Notes: generated by a model from the sequence alone, not told the origin. Counted from the stretch's first letter, positions 1 through 5,356 are shown. The stretch is 6,246 nt of DNA from Planctomycetota bacterium (GCA_031082105.1 JAVHLO010000212.1:1-6246), one strand, 5' to 3'. A program made the numbers and translations.

Positions 1-2
1 CA

Positions 3-122
3 TGTCATTCCCGCGAAAGCGGGAATCCAGCAAACGGTGAAACAGCAGGAGGACAAGACTGGATTCTGACAGTCTCGGTTGCGTCGGCGGTCCACTGGAT
101 TCCCGCTTTCGCGGGAATGACA
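3..122. repeat. Inverted pair of REP/dRS3-like palindromic elements
   Basis: Two 28-bp copies of the same element face each other: 3-30, and its exact reverse complement at 95-122. Each copy is itself a palindrome with the core ATTCCCGCGAAAGCGGGAAT. About 64 bp lie between them, including a partial echo (ACTGGATTC) near 58-66. Elements with this core are widespread intergenic repeats in bacteria, and the core fits the ATTCCC-N8-GGGAAT pattern of neisserial dRS3. The paired head-to-head layout is typical of small non-autonomous mobile repeats (MITE or REP/BIME-like). No transposase is present. Confidence 0.85.
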
Positions 123-127
123 GTCTG

Positions 128-184
128 CCGCAGCGAAGCAATCTCCTTGTCCATGTGGCGGCGAAGGGGATTGCCTCGCTGCGG
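128..184. repeat. Hairpin repeat with GCAGCGAAGCAAT arms
   Basis: The left arm at 128-146 (CCGCAGCGAAGCAATCTCC) pairs with the right arm at 166-184 (GGGGATTGCCTCGCTGCGG), with one mismatch and about 20 bp of loop. It begins 5 bp after the previous inverted pair. Its right edge runs into TGCAATGACA, the same wording that accompanies this hairpin family in many bacterial genomes. It is an intergenic repeat, and no function is visible. Confidence 0.7.
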
Positions 185-305
185 CCTGCAATGACACAAG
201 AGAAACTCTGCTCTCGAACCACAATCGTGAGCAGTGCGGGGCAGCCCGCATCGCAAGGCGCTTGTAGCAGGTGTGGCCCGCCCGGACCGATGAATCATAT
301 CGGTA
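185..305. other. Intergenic stretch without a gene
   Basis: No supported coding region is present. Two small hairpins can be drawn: 208-216 with 226-234 (CTGCTCTCG against CGTGAGCAG, one mismatch), and 286-291 with 299-304 (ACCGAT/ATCGGT). The short open frames crossing it also run through the flanking repeats, show no ribosome-binding site and resemble no protein I know. Confidence 0.5.
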
Positions 306-398
306 CCCTGTCCCGCCGGGAGAGGGTCAGGGCAAGAGGCGATGGTCGTGGGAGTTCGTAGGACCCTCACCCCCGCCCTCTCCCAGAGGGAGAGGGTA
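306..398. repeat. CCCTCACCCC/GGGAGAGGG intergenic repeat with a strong hairpin
   Basis: The element contains GGGAGAGGGTCAGGG on one side (about 318-332) and CCCTCACCCCCGCCCTCTCCC on the other (364-384). The latter is followed by GGGAGAGGG, giving a perfect 9-bp stem with a 3-nt loop (376-384 with 388-396). This matches a common class of intergenic repeats in GC-rich bacteria. It sits 5 bp past the 3' end of tRNA-Cys, so its hairpin would be the first stable structure in the tRNA transcript and may help end or process it. There is no U-tract, so an intrinsic terminator is not supported. Confidence 0.7.
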
Positions 399-401
399 AA
401 G

Positions 402-473
402 AGGCGGCGACCGGATTTGAACCGGTGAATAGAGGTTTTGCAGACCTCCGCCTTACCACTTGGCTACGCCGCC
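402..473 (-). tRNA. tRNA-Cys (anticodon GCA)
   Basis: On the minus strand the RNA begins GGCGGCG (473-467), which pairs with CGCCGCC (409-403) to close a 7-bp acceptor stem. The D-arm region carries AGCCAAGTGGTAAGGC. The anticodon stem is GAGGT/ACCTC with loop CTGCAAA, placing anticodon GCA at 441-439. The T-arm is ACCGG-TTCAAAT-CCGGT. The discriminator base is U (402), the identity base expected for tRNA-Cys. CCA is not encoded, so it must be added after transcription. The gene stands alone, has its own strong promoter at 490-518, and is followed closely by a GC-rich hairpin repeat. It supplies Cys-tRNA for UGC and UGU codons. Confidence 0.97.
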
Positions 474-489
474 TTGGACATTCGGGCAG

Positions 490-518
490 ATTCTACATCC
501 CGGCGTCTTGCCTGTCAA
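490..518 (-). promoter_or_regulatory. Sigma70-type promoter of tRNA-Cys
   Basis: Reading on the minus strand, the -35 box TTGACA (518-513) and the -10 box TAGAAT (495-490) are separated by exactly 17 bp. The expected start is near 483, leaving about 10 nt of 5' leader before the mature tRNA. The hexamers and spacing are the same as in the HEAT-gene promoter at 5162-5190. Confidence 0.88.
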
Positions 519-566
519 GCTTTGCAGGAATCGGGAGCGTAGGCGTGGTTTGTGGACGGTTCCTTT

Positions 567-613
567 GATCCGCGGATCTGACAGTCCGTAGTAGCGACTT
601 CAGTCGCTACTAC
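567..613. repeat. Two perfect palindromes, including GTAGTAGCGACT/AGTCGCTACTAC
   Basis: A 12-bp palindrome, GATCCGCGGATC, occupies 567-578. Ten bp further on, a perfect 12-bp inverted repeat (588-599 with 602-613) has a 2-bp centre. The AGTAGCGACTTCAGTCGCTACT type recurs in intergenic DNA of several uncultured bacterial groups, as far as I recall. It lies about 95 bp beyond the stop codon of the radical SAM gene. On that strand no U-run follows, so I do not call it an intrinsic terminator. Confidence 0.65.
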
Positions 614-677
614 AAACACAGGCAACGCCGGCATCCACAAGCCATGCCCAGACCCAGGCGCGGGCCTCCGCTCATCT

Positions 678-709
678 GATTCCCTGACGACCTGATCCCC
701 TGATCCCCT
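678..709. repeat. 8-bp tandem repeat abutting a stop codon
   Basis: Four 8-bp units run in tandem: GATTCCCT, GACGACCT, GATCCCCT and GATCCCCT. The last two are identical and the first differs from them at one position. The array ends exactly on the last base of the radical SAM gene's TGA stop (711-709), so on the minus strand the repeat begins within the stop codon. Confidence 0.6.
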
Positions 710-1899
710 CATAATCTCCAGACCCCCGGGATAGCGTGCCCGCAGGATTCGCATTTCCCGTCCTTGATCTTGACGGACTTCACCTCGAAGTGGTTGCGCT
801 CGATCGCTTTCGCCCCGCACTTGGGGCAATGCGTGCTGTTCGCCTTATGGCCGGGGCAGTTGCCGACGTAGACGAACTCGAGACCTGCGCCCCTGGCCGC
901 ATCGTGGCACGCATCGAGCGTCTTGACCGGGGTCATGGGAAGGTTCTTCAACTTATAGGCGGGTCCGAATCGGTTGAAATGGAGAGGAACATCCTTCCCC
1001 AGGGTCCCGACAATCCATGCGCACATCTTCTTGACATCAGCAATGTTGTCGTTCAGCGTAGGAATGACGAGGTTCACGATCTCAAGGTGGACCTCCGACT
1101 TTCTGATCTGTTCCAGCGACTCCAGCACCGATCTGAGCCTTGCGGCACAGACGTCCTTATAGAACTTCTCGGTAAAAGCTTTCAAATCGATCGTGAACGC
1201 GCTGGCGAGCGAGATGACATCGCCGAGCGGTTCGCTGCTGATTGCGCCGTTCGAGTGAACAACCACGCCGAGCCCCTTTTCGCGCGCCGCCGATGCGATC
1301 TCGCACATGTACTCGATGAACACGACCGGCTCGTTGTAGGTGAAGGACACAGACCTGCACTTGTTCTTCAGCGCGTTCGCAACCACGTCAGCGGGTGCGC
1401 GATCCGTCGACGACACTTCCTGCGCCTTTCGCTGGGACATCTCCCAGTTGTGGCAGAACTTGCATCTGAAATTGCAGCCTGCCGTCCCGGTGCAGAAGAT
1501 CGTGCTGCCTGGCAGCATGTGGAAGACCGGTTCTTTCTCTATCGGGTCGATCTGTTGCGCACCCGCGCGTCCGTGCACAAGCGAATAGAGCACGCCGCCG
1601 CGGTTGATCCTTACCCTGCACGTGCCCAGAGTGTCCAAAGGGAGAAGGCACTCCCTGAAACAGAGATTGCACTTCACTTCACCGTCGTCGCGCTTGTCGT
1701 AGTAGCCGGCCTCCTTGCCGTCCGCGTTCTTCTTCTCGTCCCCGAAGGCGCACCCGCCGCGGGCGCCGGACCCCGACAGAAACTCCCGGACCGGGCCGAG
1801 TCCCGCCCCAAGCGCGAACCCGGTGCACGCAGCCACATCAACGGCCCTGCGAAGGAACGCGCGGCGGTTGATCGCATTGTTGTCGGTGCCCTTCTTCAT
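709..1899 (-). CDS. amrS: AmrS-type radical SAM protein (AmmeMemoRadiSam family) with twin-arginine-like N-terminus
   Basis: This 396-residue protein belongs to the radical SAM family related to pyruvate formate-lyase activating enzymes. It is named for its association with AMMECR1 and MEMO proteins. The 4Fe-4S/SAM motif CxxxCxxC is C142-NFR-C146-KF-C149. Before it lies the family's cysteine cluster (C77, C80, C84, C94), and after it a C-terminal zinc-ribbon pair (C358/C361 and C383/C386) in the usual GKCxxCGxxIPGVW ending. The first 40 residues are unusual: N11-R-R-A-F-L-R followed by a weakly hydrophobic Ala/Gly-rich stretch (about 19-35), a good match to a Tat signal. I start at ATG 1899 because GGAAG lies 5 nt upstream. 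A start at 1956 would fall inside a palindromic repeat and lacks a ribosome-binding site. Ketopantoate reductase lies upstream on the same strand. The substrate is not evident, and no MEMO or AMMECR1 partner is present here. Confidence 0.88.
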   Translation of the reverse strand: MKKGTDNNAINRRAFLRRAVDVAACTGFALGAGLGPVREFLSGSGARGGCAFGDEKKNADGKEAGYYDKRDDGEVKCNLCFRECLLPLDTLGTCRVRINRGGVLYSLVHGRAGAQQIDPIEKEPVFHMLPGSTIFCTGTAGCNFRCKFCHNWEMSQRKAQEVSSTDRAPADVVANALKNKCRSVSFTYNEPVVFIEYMCEIASAAREKGLGVVVHSNGAISSEPLGDVISLASAFTIDLKAFTEKFYKDVCAARLRSVLESLEQIRKSEVHLEIVNLVIPTLNDNIADVKKMCAWIVGTLGKDVPLHFNRFGPAYKLKNLPMTPVKTLDACHDAARGAGLEFVYVGNCPGHKANSTHCPKCGAKAIERNHFEVKSVKIKDGKCESCGHAIPGVWRL

Positions 1900-1904
1900 T
1901 CCGT

Positions 1905-1909
1905 CTTCC
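1905..1909 (-). promoter_or_regulatory. Ribosome-binding site deciding the amrS start
   Basis: GGAAG on the minus strand stands 5 nt before the ATG at 1899. Neither earlier in-frame ATG (1911 or 1956) has a comparable site. Choosing 1899 also leaves a normal, short n-region before the twin arginines. Confidence 0.6.
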
Positions 1910-1952
1910 ATCAACGATTTGACCTGTACAGCGACCAAGCCGGACAGAGGAC

Positions 1953-2062
1953 TCATTTGTCATTGATCATTGGCCATTTGACATTGACAACAGTTGTCCG
2001 TCCAGGTCGAAAACCGCTCGCCAATGGAAAATGACAAACGGCCAATGATCAATGGCAAATGA
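1953..2062. repeat. TCATTTGTCATTGATCATTGG inverted repeat
   Basis: The 28-bp arms at 1953-1980 and 2035-2062 are reverse complements at 26 of 28 positions. They enclose 54 bp that include a smaller inverted repeat, GACAAC-A-GTTGTC (1986-1998). The element fills most of the gap between the ketopantoate reductase stop (2069) and the radical SAM start (1899), ending 6 bp from that stop. AT-rich repeats built from TCATTTGTCATT words are frequent in intergenic DNA of some bacteria. If the two genes are co-transcribed, the mRNA between them would fold into a long hairpin. Confidence 0.85.
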
Positions 2063-2068
2063 TAACCG

Positions 2069-3025
2069 CTACCGCCCCAAGAGCGTCTTCTCCAGTCCGC
2101 GCACCAGCGCGGCGATTGTCGTATTGATGGGCGCGGGGAGGGAGTACTTCTGCGCGTAGTGGGCTATCCGGCCGCTCAGGTAGTCGATCTCCGTCGGGCG
2201 GCACGCCTCCACATCGCAGAGCATCGATGGCTTGTGATGCCCCGCCTTGCGCAGGTACGCGATGCAGAAATCCAGAAAGTCCTTGCCGAACTCGTATCCG
2301 TCGGCGCGCGCGACCGCAATCCCCTCCTTGAGCACGCCTACGACGATCTCAAAGACATCCGGGAAATCCATCGAGGCCTTCATCGTCATTCTCGAGAGGG
2401 CGCAAAGCGGGCTCAAGGCCGAGTTCAATATCGTCTTCTCCCAGACATACTTGCGTATGTCGTTCACGATTTTCGTCTCCAGCCCCACCTGGTTCATCAG
2501 ATCGGCGATCCTGGCCGCGGCTGCCGAATCGCCCCGCTCGATCGCGCCAACGTAGTTCGGCTTGTTGAAAAAACTCATCTTCACGTGGCCAGGCTCGACG
2601 ATGTTACCGGCATAGTTCACTATCATCCTGACCATCCTGTCCTTGCCCAACCGTTCGCCCAGCTCGACCTCGGTGTCGAGCCCGTTCTGAAAACTCACCA
2701 CGATCGAATCGCCGGGCAACGCATCCTTCAGCGCGGGGGCAACGCTCCCGAGGCTGCACGCCTTCACCGCGACGAAGACGATTTCAGGACACAGGGGCCG
2801 GAGCTCGGCGACCGACGACACGACGCGGACCGGACCGGTGGCGGCACTGGCGCAACCCGATACCGTCATTCCCTTTTCGCGCAGCGCGGCAGCCAACTCC
2901 GGGATGATCTCGACCACGGCCAACTCATCCGCCGCCCCGGCAATGTAGGCTGCCAGTATGCTGCCGATCGGGCCCGCCCCGACTATGGCTATCCGCGGCC
3001 GTTTCTTTTCGCTCTCTCCAGTCAT
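2069..3025 (-). CDS. panE: 2-dehydropantoate 2-reductase (ketopantoate reductase)
   Basis: This 318-residue ApbA/PanE-family enzyme would reduce 2-dehydropantoate to (R)-pantoate with NADPH in the cytoplasm, a step of pantothenate and coenzyme A synthesis. The N-terminal Rossmann fold carries GAGPIG (16-21) after a short charged leader. SFQNG (111-115) supplies the conserved Asn114. The C-terminal helical domain carries WEK with the likely catalytic Lys197, Asn201 four residues on, and PTEIDYLSG with Glu279, which corresponds to the substrate-binding Glu of E. coli PanE. SMLCDVEACRP (267-277) matches the family's usual SMLQDxxxxRP. The length is normal. ATG 3025 is preceded by AGGA about 8 nt upstream. 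A strong inverted repeat follows 6 bp after the stop. The ApbA fold also includes paralogues acting on other 2-keto acids, so substrate assignment is slightly less certain than family membership. Confidence 0.88.
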   Translation of the reverse strand: MTGESEKKRPRIAIVGAGPIGSILAAYIAGAADELAVVEIIPELAAALREKGMTVSGCASAATGPVRVVSSVAELRPLCPEIVFVAVKACSLGSVAPALKDALPGDSIVVSFQNGLDTEVELGERLGKDRMVRMIVNYAGNIVEPGHVKMSFFNKPNYVGAIERGDSAAAARIADLMNQVGLETKIVNDIRKYVWEKTILNSALSPLCALSRMTMKASMDFPDVFEIVVGVLKEGIAVARADGYEFGKDFLDFCIAYLRKAGHHKPSMLCDVEACRPTEIDYLSGRIAHYAQKYSLPAPINTTIAALVRGLEKTLLGR

Positions 3026-3235
3026 GTGCTGATTCCTAATCCGACCTTTTCATGAGACCCGGTGTATTCTGACGCCGGCCAATCCACCGCGGTGGACATG
3101 CGCCCCGCCCTGCAAGCCTGGCCGGAACCACGCCACGCATCAAAAAGACCGCAAGGCCACCAGGTACGCCGAGGACGCCGGAGGGTTTTGCCCGTACAAG
3201 TCTCGTCCAGTCCCTGTTGACACAGACCAACGGCC
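3026..3235. other. Intergenic region with a 14-bp palindrome
   Basis: There is no gene in these 210 bp. A perfect palindrome, TCCACCGCGGTGGA, lies at 3083-3096, about 60-70 bp upstream of the panE start, where an operator could lie. The stretch at about 3146-3186 (AAAGACCGCAAGG, then CGCCGAGGACGCCGG) resembles a degraded copy of a common GCAGAGGACGCAGAG-type intergenic repeat. I found no convincing -35/-10 pair for panE and no intrinsic terminator for the upstream gene. Confidence 0.45.
3083..3096. promoter_or_regulatory. Perfect palindrome TCCACCGCGGTGGA upstream of panE
   Basis: All 14 positions are self-complementary. Its place upstream of the panE start suits a dimeric regulator, but no regulator family is recognised from the sequence. 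It could also be chance or part of a repeat. Confidence 0.3.
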
Positions 3236-3589
3236 TCACCGCTGGTCTTCGAAAACAAAACCTGCCTCGACCTCCTCGCGGGTCATGTGCCGCCAGTCCT
3301 TCACGGTGAACCTGGCATCCGGGAAGAACTTGCGGATCGTGATCTCTATCGAGGCCACTACTTCGCGGAATTTCCGCTCCTCAAAGACGAGATGGGCGAC
3401 GATGTAGCGGCTCCCGTTTTCCCGCTGGGTATAATGGAGCGCCTCGATCCGTTTGTCGCGCCGGACCTTGCTGACGAGCGTGTACATGACATGCCTGCGC
3501 GAGATCGGGTCTTCGAGCCACGGGCTCACGCCGAGCTTGTAGACCTGCTCCCCCTTTGCGACGTGCAGCATTGACAACTTGTGTAGCAC
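3236..3589 (-). CDS. Conserved-looking hypothetical protein, 117 residues
   Basis: I do not recognise this protein. It is charged and slightly basic, with no signal peptide, membrane segment or cysteine cluster. Its pattern suggests a compact alpha/beta fold: SRRHVMYTLVSKVRRDKRIEAL (30-51), a likely strand RYIVAHLVF (61-69), a helix through EERKFREVVASIEITIRKFF (70-89), then RFTVKDW (93-99) and an acidic C-terminus. The start is a GTG at 3589 with GAAGG 6 nt upstream. The ATG seven codons in (3571) has no such site. GC-rich third positions and the ribosome-binding site support a real gene. It lies 210 bp upstream of panE on the same strand, separated by DNA that looks non-coding, so a shared operon is uncertain. 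A DNA- or RNA-binding role would fit the basic patches but is only a guess. Confidence 0.6.
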   Translation of the reverse strand: MLHKLSMLHVAKGEQVYKLGVSPWLEDPISRRHVMYTLVSKVRRDKRIEALHYTQRENGSRYIVAHLVFEERKFREVVASIEITIRKFFPDARFTVKDWRHMTREEVEAGFVFEDQR

Positions 3590-3753
3590 GGCCTACCTTC
3601 AACCCCAAGTACACTGTCCGAAGCCACAGAAACACGCAGCGCAGCAGCGCCGCAACCAAAAAACTGAAAAACGAAAGAACAAAAGGGCGAAAAACCTTGC
3701 AAAAAAAACAAAGTTGTGCCGGATTGTAGTGCAGAAATACGGCCAGAACCGCG
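3590..3753. other. A/T-tract intergenic region
   Basis: This gene-free stretch is unlike its GC-rich surroundings. From 3652 to 3712 the plus strand is dominated by A-runs and purines, including eight consecutive A at 3701-3708. Next to it, 3620-3652 carries GCAGCGCAGCAGCGCCGC. The open frames across it translate to Phe- and Lys-rich low-complexity peptides and are not credible genes. It resembles the A/T-tract half of the repeat at 5267-5356. No clear promoter for the 117-residue gene was found in it. Confidence 0.4.
3701..3749 (-). terminator. Possible weak intrinsic terminator downstream of the HEAT gene
   Basis: On the minus strand an imperfect stem (GTTCTGGCCG at 3749-3740 with CCGGCACAAC at 3722-3713, broken by one mismatch and a bulge) is followed directly by TTTGTTTTTTTT (3712-3701). 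The U-tract is good, but the stem is weak and the loop is long (about 18 nt). It lies past the larger inverted repeat that follows the HEAT gene. Confidence 0.3.
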
Positions 3754-3864
3754 TCAGGTTTGATTTCAATCGTGCTCGTGCTCCTGCTTTTGCTCTCGCC
3801 CGCGCCACTCAACGGGAGCAAGAGCAGGAGCAGGGAGAAGCTGTACCCCCGAAATCAAACTTGA
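3754..3864. repeat. Two-tier inverted repeat just after the HEAT gene
   Basis: The outer arms are 3754-3767 (TCAGGTTTGATTTC) and 3851-3864 (GAAATCAAACTTGA), matching at 13 of 14 positions. The inner arms are 3780-3795 (GCTCCTGCTTTTGCTC) and 3816-3831 (GAGCAAGAGCAGGAGC), matching at 15 of 16. CGTGCTCGTGCTC wording between the left arms gives the element a short internal periodicity. It begins 7 bp after the HEAT-gene stop, and its RNA would fold into a long structured 3' end. No U-run follows the stem directly. It looks like a dispersed intergenic repeat. Confidence 0.8.
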
Positions 3865-3871
3865 AGCGGCG

Positions 3872-5155
3872 CTAGTCGGGCTTCCGGAGTTTCTGCTGTC
3901 TCTCCCGTTTCCGAATGGCGTTGAGGGCCCGCTTCGCCTCCCTCTGGACGATCGCGGAGCCATCGAGCGCGGCCCGTTGTTCGAGCAGCGCCACCGAGGA
4001 TACGCCGCCTATTCCGGCGAGCGAGAAGCACGCATTGGCCCGCACCCACTCGTCGGGGTCGCGAAGGAGGTCGAGCAGCACCTGCTCGACAACCACCCGC
4101 AGGTCGGCCGTCTTCTGCTCGTCCGCGCCGATGGCGCGCAGCGCGCCGATCGAACCGCACCGCACGGCCGGCTCGGTGGAAAACCTCGCGAGCCGCATGA
4201 CGGCCTGGATGGCGGAGCTGTCGCCGGTCAGCACGGCCGCCTCGGCGGCCGCTATCCTGTTCTCCTCGGGCACGCCCTCCTGGCCCGCGATCTGGGCAAG
4301 CCCGGCCGGCACACGGGTGTCACGGATCGACGCAGTGCCGCGCGCGACGGCAGTTGCCGTCAGGTCCCGGCCTGTGAAATCCGTCGTGCTCAGGATGTCG
4401 AAGAGCTGCGGGACTATCTTCTCGGTCTCGGCCAGCTCGCCGAGGTTCCGAACCACGAACTCGGCCGCGGGTTCGAGCTCGGTCTTCCTCAGTATTTCAG
4501 CAAAGAACTCGGCGACATCCGGTCCGCCAAGGTGTGCCAGCGTCCGGACAAGGTGCGGCCCGACCGCGCCAAGCTCCGAGGCCGTGCGCGTGAACCGGAT
4601 CAGGGCCGGTATGACGCGGTCGTCACTCGATCTTTCGAGCACAAACAGCGCCACGGCGTGCGCGTGAGCGAGCATCTCGTCCTCGACGATGGAAAGGAGC
4701 GTCTCCACTGTTGCATAGGACTCCACCGCTGCAATCGTGGCAACGATCGCCTTTGTGACGGTTGCGTTGTCGGTTTCCGCGAGAAGCTGCTTGAGCGGCT
4801 CGAATGCAATCTCGCCGAAATCCGCAATCGCCGTGACTGCGCTAACGGCCAGGGACCAGTCCCCGGCCTCCAGGAACCGGCGCGCGGCCACCAAGTTCTC
4901 TTCGAGCGTCCCGGCGGGCGTGAAGGCTTCGCGCGCCGGCTCGGTCGCCAGGTCGGGCACGGGGTCTATGAGCGGCATCCGGTCGTCCGACATGTCCGGA
5001 GCCGGCACTCTCTCGAACTGCAGCGCAGGCGGGGCCATGTCCTCCGCCGCCCGCTTCCAGTAGGAGTGGAGTATCAGGCATGTGCCTGCGGACCCGACGA
5101 CGATGCCGAGCACCGTCATGACGGCAACCAGCGCTGGATTCGTACCCTGTCGCAT
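3872..5155 (-). CDS. Membrane-anchored HEAT-repeat protein
   Basis: This 427-residue protein has one N-terminal hydrophobic segment (about 8-30), a Pro- and acid-rich linker (about 40-82) and then helical repeats to the end. HEAT-type helix pairs are easiest to see at 101-126, 300-345 and 353-413. The last block, with LLRDPDEWVRANACFSLAGIG, is a textbook HEAT unit (D-P-x-x-x-V-R-x-x-A). Such solenoids are binding scaffolds, and no catalytic residues are apparent. Positive charge on both sides of the segment leaves topology open: it may be an uncleaved anchor holding the repeats outside the membrane, or facing the cytoplasm. Cys26 is not in a lipobox. The C-terminus is strongly basic. ATG 5155 lacks a ribosome-binding site, but a strong promoter places transcription start on that ATG, pointing to leaderless translation. 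The gene is divergent from cysE. Partner and process are unknown. Confidence 0.85.
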   Translation of the reverse strand: MRQGTNPALVAVMTVLGIVVGSAGTCLILHSYWKRAAEDMAPPALQFERVPAPDMSDDRMPLIDPVPDLATEPAREAFTPAGTLEENLVAARRFLEAGDWSLAVSAVTAIADFGEIAFEPLKQLLAETDNATVTKAIVATIAAVESYATVETLLSIVEDEMLAHAHAVALFVLERSSDDRVIPALIRFTRTASELGAVGPHLVRTLAHLGGPDVAEFFAEILRKTELEPAAEFVVRNLGELAETEKIVPQLFDILSTTDFTGRDLTATAVARGTASIRDTRVPAGLAQIAGQEGVPEENRIAAAEAAVLTGDSSAIQAVMRLARFSTEPAVRCGSIGALRAIGADEQKTADLRVVVEQVLLDLLRDPDEWVRANACFSLAGIGGVSSVALLEQRAALDGSAIVQREAKRALNAIRKRERQQKLRKPD

Positions 5156-5161
5156 TCCACT

Positions 5162-5190
5162 ATTCTAGCAGGCATCCAACCGGATGTCAA
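5162..5190 (-). promoter_or_regulatory. Sigma70-type promoter of the HEAT gene, predicted leaderless
   Basis: On the minus strand TTGACA (5190-5185) and TAGAAT (5167-5162) are separated by exactly 17 bp. Only six bases, AGTGGA, lie between the -10 box and the ATG at 5155, so a normal start distance puts +1 on the A of the start codon. The absence of a spaced Shine-Dalgarno sequence agrees with this. Confidence 0.82.
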
Positions 5191-5212
5191 GCACCGCTAC
5201 GCCGTGATTCGC

Positions 5213-5241
5213 TTGAAACCCGCGGCCCGTCGATGTATACT
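5213..5241 (+). promoter_or_regulatory. Sigma70-type promoter of cysE
   Basis: TTGAAA (5213-5218) and TATACT (5236-5241) are separated by 17 bp, with an expected start near 5248. The transcript would carry a leader of about 137 nt before cysE. The -35 box is 22 bp from the -35 box of the divergent HEAT promoter, so both polymerases would share this short region. Confidence 0.8.
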
Positions 5242-5266
5242 ACTAGTCGCAACCAAGACAAAAACG

Positions 5267-5356
5267 CAATTGCCGCCGCAAAAAAGGCACAGAATGCGCA
5301 AACAGAGAATGAACATATTGACTTTTTGCGTCTTTTGAGCCTTTTTGTGGCAATTG
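5267..5356. repeat. A/T-tract inverted repeat in the cysE leader
   Basis: CAATTGCC with an A-run and GGCACAGAATGCGCAAA (5267-5302) is mirrored, imperfectly, by TTTTTGCGTCTTTTGAGCC, a T-run and GGCAATTG (5323-5356). Short gaps are needed to align the arms. It is the type of repeat that yields spurious His/Lys/Cys/Phe-rich frames in annotation of some uncultured bacteria. It lies wholly within the predicted cysE leader RNA and ends 28 bp before the start codon. I saw no T-box or S-box motif in it. Confidence 0.7.

Noticed and set aside
155..361. 68-codon plus-strand frame near the left edge
   Set aside because: It consists almost wholly of repeat sequence translated in one frame.
736..2034. 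432-codon open frame on the plus strand opposite the radical SAM gene
   Set aside because: It is a shadow of amrS in GC-rich DNA. It runs into the 1953-2062 repeat, shows no recognisable domain, and its Arg/Val/Leu-rich composition is typical of antisense frames.
2159..3055. 298-codon open frame on the plus strand opposite panE
   Set aside because: It is antisense to a gene with all the ketopantoate reductase motifs and has no recognisable domain of its own.
3217..3222. Plus-strand TTGACA as a promoter -35 box
   Set aside because: No -10-like hexamer follows at 16-18 bp, and no plus-strand gene lies downstream.
3022..3258. 78-codon minus-strand frame between the hypothetical gene and panE
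   Set aside because: It overlaps both neighbours, crosses the palindrome and repeat-like remnant, has a composition unlike a folded protein, and shows no ribosome-binding site I could support.
5061..5096. Lipoprotein signal on the HEAT protein (Cys26)
   Set aside because: The residues before the Cys (SAGT) do not fit a lipobox, and the Cys lies near the end of the hydrophobic segment as in an ordinary membrane anchor.
3977..5338. 453-codon open frame on the plus strand opposite the HEAT gene
   Set aside because: It reads through the divergent promoter region and the A/T-tract repeat. The minus frame has clear HEAT repeats and a membrane segment, so this one is antisense noise.
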